NCBI RefSeq assembly: GCF_964275005.1
Contig: NW_027307649.1
Coordinates: forward strand, 1,131,001 to 1,195,000
DNA length: 64,000 nt
Direction of reading: 5' to 3'
Source of the DNA: Diadema setosum
Taxonomy: Eukaryota > Echinodermata > Echinoidea > Diadematoida > Diadematidae
Positions 56,901-64,000 of the stretch are shown here, piece by piece (within the stretch, counting starts at the first letter, position 1; every line of letters starts with the position of its first letter). The position numbers and the translations under genes are program-made. The notes under the pieces are model-generated. The model ran no database searches, was not told where the DNA came from, and saw only the letters and a program-made list of their open reading frames with translations.

Positions 56901-59867
56901 ATTTTATGATAGTGTATGTTTTAGTTGTTCTAAAAGCATTCTATTCAGACGTGTAATTTCCTGTTTTCAATGTCTTAATTTTGTTTAAGTGAATTATTGG
57001 ACTATTACTTCTGGACTTGTTGTAGCTGCTGGCTTGTGTAGTAAACTTGGTGCACGAGTCTTGACTACATACTATTTGTCTATACTTTAACTCACTCTGA
57101 ATTGAAAAGTGTTTCTGAAAATTGTGCAATTTAGTAATTGCTGATGGAGGATTTTTTTGTGCAGGTTCCTGAAATATTCAAAATTCTGATCCCAGCCGTA
57201 GACTGTTGATGTTCACATGTGTTGAATTTGCTATCTCACTCTTTGTGAGAACATTCATACAGTGGGAGAAATACATTCACCTAGAGGAAGACAGAATCAT
57301 TTTTACATTGTGCACTTCATATTTCATTAATGTTCATGTTTTCTCCCTTTTGCTCTGTTTAGTTTTGTTGTCGAAGATGAGGGATGAGGCTTTGAGAGCA
57401 TGTTGTTTCTCATGCTACAATGTGTCAGATTGCTGTCATGCTGAACTCTCTGCAGATTATTTTGTTCATGTAATTCTTCAAATGCATTTTGTTAGGAGTG
57501 AATGTGGGTCTTTTATCAAATCTGGCAGTATTGTCCCTGTATTAATGACAATCCTCTCAAAACCATTCCACTCTCTCCAGTGTGAGTAGGTCCTCATATT
57601 TTTCTTTCTTTGACATAAAGCTTCTGTCACAGTTATTACACCTGCGTGACAAATTCTGCTTGTTTTGATATCTTAAATACTTCCTGAAAATATTATTGTC
57701 TCTATTTTATGCCCTTTCTCACCACTGTTCACAGATTTTACGAGACCATTCCACACGCTAGACTGGATGGCGAAGCTACTGCTTGTTTTGTCAATACTTT
57801 GTGGCACATTAAATCTGTCACGAATCATTCTAGTATTGACATTTGGTACCAAAGCGGTGAGTATAAAACTCAGAGAAGTGTGTTCCTAAGAGGAGGACTT
57901 TCTACAAAACAGTATTCTCTACATTGTAGAAAAGAGTACAAACAAATATAGATTAACTCAATCTCTCTGTCTCAAAGGAAAACATTTCTGCTTGATAGCA
58001 GTGCTGCCTTTGATATGCCTCATGTATGTAGATGTCTAATAATTTCTATATTTCTTCTTTTCCATGTAACATTGGTTTAACCCTTAATGTGCCATCGCAG
58101 CTTTTAGTCAGTGCCAATGTGCTAATGCTCCAGTACCAGCTGTCTTAGGAGAATCAATGACAGGCAGACAAATAAATCTTAAATGTTTGGTGATTCCACA
58201 ACAGTGGAATCTGTCATGCCAGCATTAGATCAATAGTCATAAAATCATACCTTGGACGTGGGCTTAAAGTTATACCAAACTTATTATACTTGCCAAACCT
58301 GATTGGATGTTGATTCCAAGAAAGCCACATCTCACTCTGTCATTTGTGTGTGAACATGAGTGTGGCGTTGCGACTGATTGACAAATCGCCCCTTCATCAA
58401 CATAAATAAACACTGATTAAAATGTTTTAGTAGTAGCCATGATAAAAATCATCCATAGGCATACATACTCATTTTGAACTGCAACCAATGATCATCTGAT
58501 TATTGATACATTTCATATCCACTAGACTACTAAGCTTCCGCCTACAGACAGTGGTGGCTCCGATCCCTTATAGCAGCCATTTGATACTGCATATTCATTA
58601 AAATCAGTGATTCTTTCGTTAAAGCAATGGCATAGTATTGGTTGAGGTGAGGATTCAGCTTTTAATTTTTTTTAACCCATTGGCCCGAATTCACGAAGGT
58701 GGTACAAATGAAACCATGGTTTAAACCATGGACAAAAACCATGGAATGCCAAGTGTCGCATGGGATATTTCGCTACGAAATCAGTAATTTCGTCGATGAA
58801 ATGATTATTTTGTAAAGAAATGACAACATTTTGTAACTAAATGAACATTTCGTCCACGAAATGATAATTTCGTTAGCGAAACAGTCATTTTGTCGACGAA
58901 ATGACAAATTTCGTAACGAAATATTCCGTGTGACACTTGGCGCTCCATGGTTTTTGTCCTTGGTTTAGACCATGGTTTCATTTGTACCACCTTCGTGAAT
59001 TCGGGCCATTGAGGACAAGTCCCGAGCATATCCCGAGTACACTCGGGCAGGTGTCTATGGGAAATGCATGTTGTAGCAACATCAGTCCACCCTCAATGGG
59101 TTAAGATACTTGGAAATCACTCTATAGATGTTAAAGAGCATACAGTTCTAACAGGAATTCAAAGTTTTGTTGATGAAAATTGGTTTTGAAATGGCTGAGA
59201 TATCTAAAAACAAAGTAAAACAAAGCGATACTTATAAAAGCAAGGTCCTACCTTTTATTAGCCTCGCTTTGTTTTGGATATCTCGGCCATTTTAAAAACA
59301 ATTTTCATCAAATGATTTTATAAGCTTTTATGTATGCCAATGAAGGTCAATTTAGCAATCATTTGCAATAAAAATAACTTGACAGAAGAATCATCAATTT
59401 GAATGAAGTGTAGCTCTATGCTGCATTATGTTCTTGTGATGATTGATAATAATCAAATAATGAAATAATCACACATGCCATACATTGCATCATGTAAGAT
59501 TGTGATGGATATGTGTATGAAGATTATTGTGGAGTCAAATAAACGAGTGAAATTTTGTTCTTTTTTGCTTTTTTTTTTCCAGTATGAACCCGAGGAGCAG
59601 GTCATTGTCATCAAGGCCATGCTGACACTGCTCGTGTCATCGCTGCTCTGCTACCGCCAGGCCTTCACACTCTGGGGGACGGTGGCCAAACGTTCTCCCC
59701 GCGAGGTGGCCGTCTGCGCCCTCATCATTCTGTGCAACCTCTACCTCTACCACCTCTACTGGCGATTCCTCTTCACCGTCGCCTTCCACTCGCTCATCGC
59801 CGTTGCTGTCACGATAAAGTTGAGGGCGGGCTCCTTCGAGTGGAAACTTCCGCACTACACGGTATGA
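50626..59867 (+). CDS. SEC22A: SEC22A-like longin-domain membrane protein, complete, 5 coding exons, 336 aa
   Basis: Coding exons: 50626-50810, 51404-51567, 52609-52863, 57735-57856, 59583-59867; 1,011 nt including TGA, with all phases compatible and GT/AG introns. Residues 1 to about 117 are a longin domain: LKDGLPLSATTD, ILSRKAAHFPDRCSM, SSLGVCFITMCEESYPSVLA and FCFLDELQREF align with vertebrate SEC22A. VKLRPPYRISIEDL is the next conserved block, followed by a His/Gln-rich linker. Residues about 213-330 hold about four membrane segments, starting with LLLVLSILCGTLNLSRIILV. As in SEC22A and SEC22C, no classic SNARE helix is obvious. Human SEC22A is about 307 aa; the excess is in the linker. 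Family role: ER/Golgi traffic. Similarity is closer to SEC22A than SEC22C by eye, but it may be co-orthologous to both. Confidence 0.9.
51807..52222. mobile_element. MITE with TTAA target duplication (AAGTGCGTAGACCC ends)
   Basis: TTAA at 51,803-51,806 and 52,223-52,226 flank AAGTGCGTAGACCCGGT and inverted ACTGGGTCTATGTGCCT. 416 bp, no credible protein, although modest frames exist on both strands. TTAA points to piggyBac/Kolobok-type origin. Lies between SEC22A-like exons 2 and 3. Confidence 0.65.
53008..53102. mobile_element. Short inverted-end element (TTTAGTAGTAGAAGG)
   Basis: TAGAGTTTAGTAGTAGAAGG and inverted CCTTCTACTACTAAATATTCTA bound about 95 bp. First of three small elements packed into 53.0-53.7 kb. 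Confidence 0.6.
53135..53468. mobile_element. 334 bp DNA transposon derivative (GGTCAGACTGGCAAAAGATC ends)
   Basis: TIRs of about 39 bp: TAGGCCCGGTCAGACTGGCA.. and inverted TAGGTGCGGTCAGACTGGCA.., both continuing AAAGATC. The left end is itself a hairpin, because an inverted TTTTGCCAGTGTGACC lies at about 53,199. Flanks read AAT on both sides (53,132-53,134 if the tip is AGGCCC) or TA if the tip is GGCCC; the target duplication is ambiguous. No transposase. Confidence 0.75.
53586..53682. mobile_element. MITE, TTAACCCATTGAGGA family, copy 1
   Basis: Ends TTAACTCGTTGAGGA and inverted TTAACCCATTGAGGA. Internal order: GGACTGATTTTGCTACAACA, GCATTTCCCATAGACACCTG, then a CGAGTATAC block. The same parts, inverted as a unit, occur at 55,600-55,692 and in the interrupted copy at 58,672-59,104. 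Confidence 0.75.
55473..55692. mobile_element. MITE, TTAACCCATTGAGGA family, copy 2, with tandem duplication of its flank
   Basis: Element at 55,600-55,692: TTAACCCATTGAGGA at the left, degraded TCCTCAGTGGGAATAA at the right. The left flank and first bases are duplicated in tandem: GGTACGTAGTTCAAGAAAAA..CACTTGGATGTCGTTCTAAACC at 55,480-55,530 corresponds to GGTAGGTAGTTCAAAAAAAA..CACTTGGGTGTCATTCTTAACC at 55,561-55,605. The A-rich part differs in length. Confidence 0.6.
58372..58605 (-). mobile_element. tRNA-related SINE, copy 2 (diverged)
   Basis: On the minus strand it shows, in the same order as 2,977-3,232: CTATAAGG, GGCGGAAGCTTAGTAGTCTA (A box TAGTCTAGTGG), ATGGCTACTACTAAAACA, and tail GGGCGATTTGTCAATCAGT. 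The B box is degraded. No clear target duplication. Confidence 0.65.
58672..59104. mobile_element. MITE, TTAACCCATTGAGGA family, copy 3, split by another element
   Basis: Left fragment TTAACCCATT (58,672-58,681). The rest is GAGGACAAGTCCCGAG..TCAATGGGTTAA (59,011-59,104). Removing the insertion and one ATT gives a 104 bp element with perfect 12-base ends, comparable with the 97 bp copy at 53,586. Confidence 0.85.
58682..59007. mobile_element. 326 bp foldback element nested in a MITE, ATT target duplication
   Basis: Arms of about 90 bp start GGCCCGAATTCACGAAGGTG on both ends with few mismatches. ATT at 58,679-58,681 and 59,008-59,010. The centre is a run of small palindromes of the form ATTTCGTNNACGAAAT, repeated about six times. 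GG-start ends with a 3 bp duplication fit PIF/Harbinger-type MITEs, by family knowledge. Confidence 0.85.
59169..59312. mobile_element. Foldback element just upstream of the last SEC22A-like exon
   Basis: TGTTGATGAAAATTGGTTTT..GGCTGAGATATCT..ACAAAGCG is mirrored by CGCTTTGTTTTGGATATCTC..ATTTTCATCAAA. Arms are about 50-58 bp and the loop about 36 bp. Located in the intron 270 bp before the final coding exon. Confidence 0.75.
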
Positions 59868-60793
59868 GAGAAGAGAGAGAAAAGCCATAGACAACAAGAA
59901 AGGAGAGATACAAACATATTTTTACCAAGAATTCCAATTTATATTTTATGCAGTTGGTAGAGTCGCAAGTGTAGAAAAGAGGGAGAATCTTCATATAGGA
60001 GCATAGAGAAGCTAGTCTAGGTTTCAGCCTGTAATGTATTACATCCTGTGATGGCCTTCCAACAAATGTTTGCTTTTCAAAGGAAATTGTTCACAGCAAA
60101 ATCATTTTGTCTGTATATGATCATGATAAGACACGCTGCCATTTTTAAAATTGTTGAGGTGTTGCAAAGCACAGGCACGTCTCCCACAATTTGTTTATAC
60201 TGCAATAAGTATGATAAGAAATTGGGATAGAATGTATTAGTTGACTTGTATATGAAAGGCATGGTTAGCCCTATGTGTGCTTAGACACTTAGCTTCACTT
60301 GCCAAACTTTTTTTCATTGGCATTCAGTAATCCATCCAAATTGGACCTAGTTGTAAATTTTTAAGCCCACTCAGATGTAACAATGTGTGACAGGCCAACA
60401 GGAAGGCCATGGTAACACAATAGGGATCAAGGAGATTAGCTAATCTCTGCTCATTGACAGTTCGTTTTGTCAGTAGATTAATTTGGATTAAAAGTCATCT
60501 GGGATTGGTTGGAATGTAATCATAATGATGAGGAAATGAAATCCCTATGATTATTTTTTTTTTATCTGGATTCAATCATTATTGTATGACATTATTGAGG
60601 GGCAATGAAAATGTTTGAAGTTGGGATGACATGGGTTGTGGTTCTGATAGTGGTGAGTAAAGCCTGTAAAGACTTTGTTACCTTGAACTTCTTTTCATGT
60701 CACTATAGGCAGTGTTACTGCTAAAGTGGTTTCCAATTATTGTGTGCACACTATAATGGGTGAAAGACGCAGGGCAGCATGCCTCATACAGCA
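59868..60793. other. 3' UTR and flank of the SEC22A-like gene
   Basis: Non-coding AT-rich sequence after the TGA. I did not find a canonical AATAAA close to the stop, so the 3' end is undefined. No other gene seen. Confidence 0.45.
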
Positions 60794-60940
60794 GGGCCCT
60801 GTTGCATAAAATCCAAATCAATCTTAAGTCAGAATATCAAACATAAGTCTCTGAATACTCAATTCTGATTGGCTGATACCAGACTTATGTTTGATTTTTC
60901 TGACTTACGTTTGATTGCATCTTTTTATGCAACAGAGCTC
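60794..60940. mobile_element. MITE with GGGCCCTGTTGCATAAAA ends
   Basis: GGGCCCTGTTGCATAAAA is mirrored by TTTTATGCAACAGAGCTC. Inside, TTAAGTCAGAA and AACATAAGTC have inverted partners. It touches the next MITE with one base between. Confidence 0.7.
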
Positions 60941-60941
60941 A

Positions 60942-61089
60942 GGGGCCCGTTTCATAAAACTTGTCATCAGTGACAAGTTGTCATAGATGTGAAAAGCTAC
61001 TGAAATCCTTGCATCTGATTGGCTGAGAGCAAATTTGTCATAGAAATGTGGCAGTTGTCACTGATAACAAGTTTTATGAAATGGGCCCC
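60942..61089. mobile_element. MITE with GGGGCCCGTTTCATAAAACT ends
   Basis: GGGGCCCGTTTCATAAAACT is mirrored by AGTTTTATGAAATGGGCCCC. GTCATCAGTGACAAGTTGTCA and TGTCACTGATAACAAG pair inside. The middle, ATTGGCTGA, is shared with the neighbour at 60,794, so the two are related subfamilies. Confidence 0.75.
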
Positions 61090-62013
61090 AGGTCTTCCAG
61101 TTAGTGTTGAAGATGTTATCAAGCTGTTCCATGGTAGGTGCCGCTCTGTCTCTTGTCTCCTGTTGTATTTGCGTCCAGGAGGTTTTATATCATGTCTTTT
61201 TATTTGGGGCCTATCAGAGTGTACTTCTGAAAATGAATGTCTGTTGGCCTTGGGCAATTCTTAGATATCTACTACCTACAATGTGTATGCTAAAACTTTA
61301 TCTCGCCCCCTATCTTTATTCTACCACAATCTTCCAAAAGATTTCCTGCAGTGAAAACTTGCAATTCTGAAAATGCAGGTGCACCAGACATAAAAATATA
61401 ACATTCTAAGGATATTCATTCAGTTAAGTATTGCAATATGTGTCTTGTATGATACCATAGTACATGTACTGTATTTGTCCTGTTGAATGAAACACCTACT
61501 GTAGTGGTGATAACAAAATGGAAGCAAACAGAATTTCTGGCAAAACACGCCCTTCTTGTCCAGAAATTCAATACACTTTGCAATCAACATTCAAGACCAT
61601 GTTTTGTAAGTACCAATGCATCCAAAAAATTCACTTCATTCGACGCAATTGTTGTATATGTTTGTTTTCACAGCTCATTGCGAGAGATAAAGATAACTTT
61701 CGTCTCATTTTATTTCATTAACTGTAGGAGGATTTCTGTGTTTGAAAGTAGTAAAATTTTCTTGGTTCTGTTGTGTGATATAGAAGTAAATAGGGTTTTA
61801 CATCAAAGTCTACCACTGCTACACTTGATATTTCCCACATTTCTGTATGAAAGTTTTATTAAATGAAGAAGCTATTATTGTTCTCTTTTTTTTTTAAGCA
61901 TAGTTGCCTGTTATGAATGCTGTAGCCTTTCATCAGGGGGATGTTTAACTGGATATAAAAATTTTTATCAAGGATCTAGCAATTACATGAAAGTTATGGT
62001 CTTTCTAATTACA
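61090..62013. other. Intergenic, no gene seen
   Basis: Contains an uninterrupted plus-strand frame of 127 codons at 61,483-61,866 with no recognisable domain and AT-driven composition. I do not call it a gene. Confidence 0.4.
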
Positions 62014-62165
62014 GGGGCGGATCCAGGAAATTCCATAATGGGGAGGCACCTTTGCAAAATTAAGGGTGGCGCATGCCCCCTCCCTCATTTTATCTTTTTA
62101 TTTTTGTTGTTTTGGAAAAAAATTAAAGAGCGCCCCCCCCCCCCCCCCCCCCGGATCCACCACTG
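62014..62165. mobile_element. MITE, AGGGGCGGATC family, copy 2
   Basis: CAGGGGCGGATCCAGG on the left, CCGGATCCACCACTG on the right; CACCTTTGCAAAATTAAG inside and a 22-base C-run at about 62,131-62,152. It aligns with 39,975-40,129 along its length. Confidence 0.7.
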
Positions 62166-62371
62166 TAATAAAGCATTGGTTTTCATGTAATTGTGTGAGC
62201 TTAGGCTGAGTGACTTAAAGCAAAATTTCTCTACTCATGATAGTTTCTCAGGCCTCATGATAATTGGCCCAGAGTAGTTTCCTCCATCTTCTGTGCCCAT
62301 GGAATAACAAACTGAAAATCTTGAAAACTGAAAATCTTTTTGTGTAAACGTACACTTGATTTTACATTGTA

Positions 62372-62556
62372 CAGTGCACTCCTGTTATAATTAACATGGT
62401 TATGACAAAATTTCAGATACAACAAAGTAAAATTCAGGTCCCAAATTTATCATCTATACATGTTTATACACTTTATTTGTTTGGTTATAATGAAATGTCA
62501 ATATTATGAAAGAAAAACTGGTGGTCCCAAGGACTACGTATAGCGGGAGTTGCTTT
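62372..62556. mobile_element. MITE, CAGTGCACTCCTGTTATA family, copy 2
   Basis: Left end CAGTGCACTCCTGTTATA, preceded by TA. The right end is degraded (TATAGCGGGAGTTGCTTT). Shared interior with the reverse complement of 3,418-3,603: AACATGGTTAT..CAAAATT, AAGTAAAA, AAATTTATCAT, GTCCCAAGGACT. Confidence 0.65.
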
Positions 62557-63639
62557 TAAAACAGATTCAAAATTTTACTGCAACTATGGCTGAAAGTGAG
62601 ACAACTCAATAATCAGATGTATTTTTTTTTCTTTGGTGCCTTGAAAATGTATTTTGATGCTTTGTTTTACTTTTGTGCTAAGGAAGAGCAATCATGATAA
62701 TCTTTGAAGAAACATTGTGTACATGTCCATGAAAACACTGACTGCAGCCAGTAACATTGTCTGCATCAGTAGCATGTTGTTGTAAGACTAAACCATTACT
62801 TATTTTAGTATGAAAAGCTAGAACTAGAAGAATGCTATAGATATTCCTTTAGTCACATAGATGCATGTATAAATTTTCAGTCTTATGTGAAAAACAAAGA
62901 ACATGAAACCAAAGACAATGATTCCTTCCTTGTGATAACATGCATGTTTGAATTGTTATGTTCTCAGTTGCTTTGCAGAAAACTATTGAGTTTTGAATAA
63001 TGAAGTTGTATGCATTTGATAGCTTATAAAGGTGGTTTAGAAAATGAGTATGTCTATGATATTATCTCAAATTAATGCTTTTGAAACCTCATGATGATGA
63101 TCTTGCTGCTGGCTAATACAGTATTGACTGTTATAGAAATATTGTTTGAAAAAAAAAAAAACAATAACAAACACACTGATTTGTATCCAACATGTAGTAT
63201 GTAATGCCTAAGCCTTTCTCGCTCTGGTTTGTGATCTTTACAGATGTGTTAAAAAACAATGAATGAACAAATTTACTCACTTTTGTTGACAATGGTGCTT
63301 TCCAGCTGCAAGCAATTGTAATACATGTACAATGTACCATTCGTTTAAAATCATACATGTATATGAACAGAAGATAGTTGTAATATATGCTGTTTTGAAA
63401 GACAGCTGTTGAAATACAAATTAGAAATAAAAATGTACGGACCCATTTCATTCCTTCAAGGTTGTACCTTAGTAATGTTTTTACATTTTTTTTTTCCAAT
63501 GATAGATTTTGGGTTTTTCTTATTTGATCTTCTCATGTTTCCCTTCTCATTTCCTCCGCTATCTCTTTCCACACATATTCTTGGTCGTGAGCTCTCATTG
63601 TGTTTGATGCTGTAACTTTGATCGAATGGAATTGATGTT

Positions 63640-63885
63640 GACTACTAGTATACTACTAACTACTGCTGTTACTACTTCTACTACTACTCCTCCTCCTACT
63701 ACTACTACTACTACTACATTGTACTACTACTACTACTACTTGTACTTCTACTACTACTACTACTACTACTACCACTACTACTACTACTACTATATCTTCT
63801 ACTACACACCTACTACTATTACTAATACTACTACCACTACTACTACTACAACTACTATACTACTTTTACTGCTACTACTACAGTA
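63640..63885. repeat. (CTA)n microsatellite
   Basis: Long impure CTA/ACT trinucleotide run with CTT, CCT and ACC variants. Not coding. Confidence 0.95.
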
Positions 63886-63969
63886 CTGTCAGTGTGTTTT
63901 CAGACAAGCTTTACATGAATTATGCAATTAAATGTATGTGTGATTGTATTTAGGTGCCTGCCTTGTATG

Positions 63970-64000
63970 TGTGTTTGTTTGTGTGTGTGTGTGTGTGTGT
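63970..64000. repeat. (GT)n microsatellite at the window edge
   Basis: GTGTGT run with one TTT interruption; it continues past the window end. Confidence 0.9.

Noticed and set aside
57206..57589. 127-codon frame between SEC22A-like exons 3 and 4
   Set aside because: No recognisable domain, no fitting phase with the flanking exons, AT-driven composition; exon 3 joins exon 4 directly with a perfect phase match.
61483..61866. 127-codon plus-strand frame downstream of the SEC22A-like gene
   Set aside because: No similarity I recognise and composition like the surrounding non-coding DNA.

Overview
The window is animal nuclear DNA: AT-rich, with short exons in long introns, consensus GT/AG splice sites, and dense short DNA transposons, SINEs, LINE relics and microsatellites. 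Both complete genes are metazoan membrane-traffic genes. The repeat style and the vertebrate-like intron-rich gene structure suggest a marine invertebrate deuterostome, perhaps an echinoderm; this is inference and the species cannot be fixed from sequence alone.

Layout. (1) 1-310: the last exon and 3' UTR of a C2H2 zinc-finger gene, plus strand. (2) 311-5.85 kb: intergenic and 3' flank, with a (TA)n tract and several miniature transposons, one carrying a nested SINE. (3) 5,855-37,967, minus strand: a complete VPS50 (syndetin/CCDC132) gene. I reconstructed 30 coding exons with matching phases, encoding 958 aa; human syndetin is close to 964 aa. Its introns hold three co-oriented copies of a 1.2-1.3 kb repeat full of TGACCT half-sites, several MITEs, a broken LINE reverse-transcriptase fragment and tandem repeats. 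(4) 38.0-39.1 kb: a DNA-transposon-like element abutting the VPS50 start exon, then MITEs. (5) 41,990-48,328: a 6.3 kb element with about 630 bp nearly identical inverted ends and a 9 bp direct flank repeat, a Mutator-like architecture without a recognisable transposase. (6) 50,626-59,867, plus strand: a complete SEC22A-like gene, 5 coding exons, 336 aa, with an 18 bp upstream ORF overlapping its start codon and a dense MITE cluster in its introns, including a transposon nested in another transposon. (7) 59.9-64 kb: 3' flank with back-to-back MITEs and simple repeats.

How the genes relate. VPS50 is the EARP-specific tether subunit for endosomal recycling and dense-core vesicle maturation. SEC22A-like proteins are longin-domain proteins of the ER/Golgi. 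The two genes are divergent, separated by about 12.6 kb of transposon-rich DNA; a functional link is not shown by the sequence. No bacterial features, CRISPR arrays, rRNA or intact tRNA genes were found. The most unusual material is in the mobile DNA: the Mutator-like long inverted repeat, the repeat family that carries perfect DR1/DR2 nuclear-receptor motifs, and two nested insertions whose target-site duplications can be read directly.
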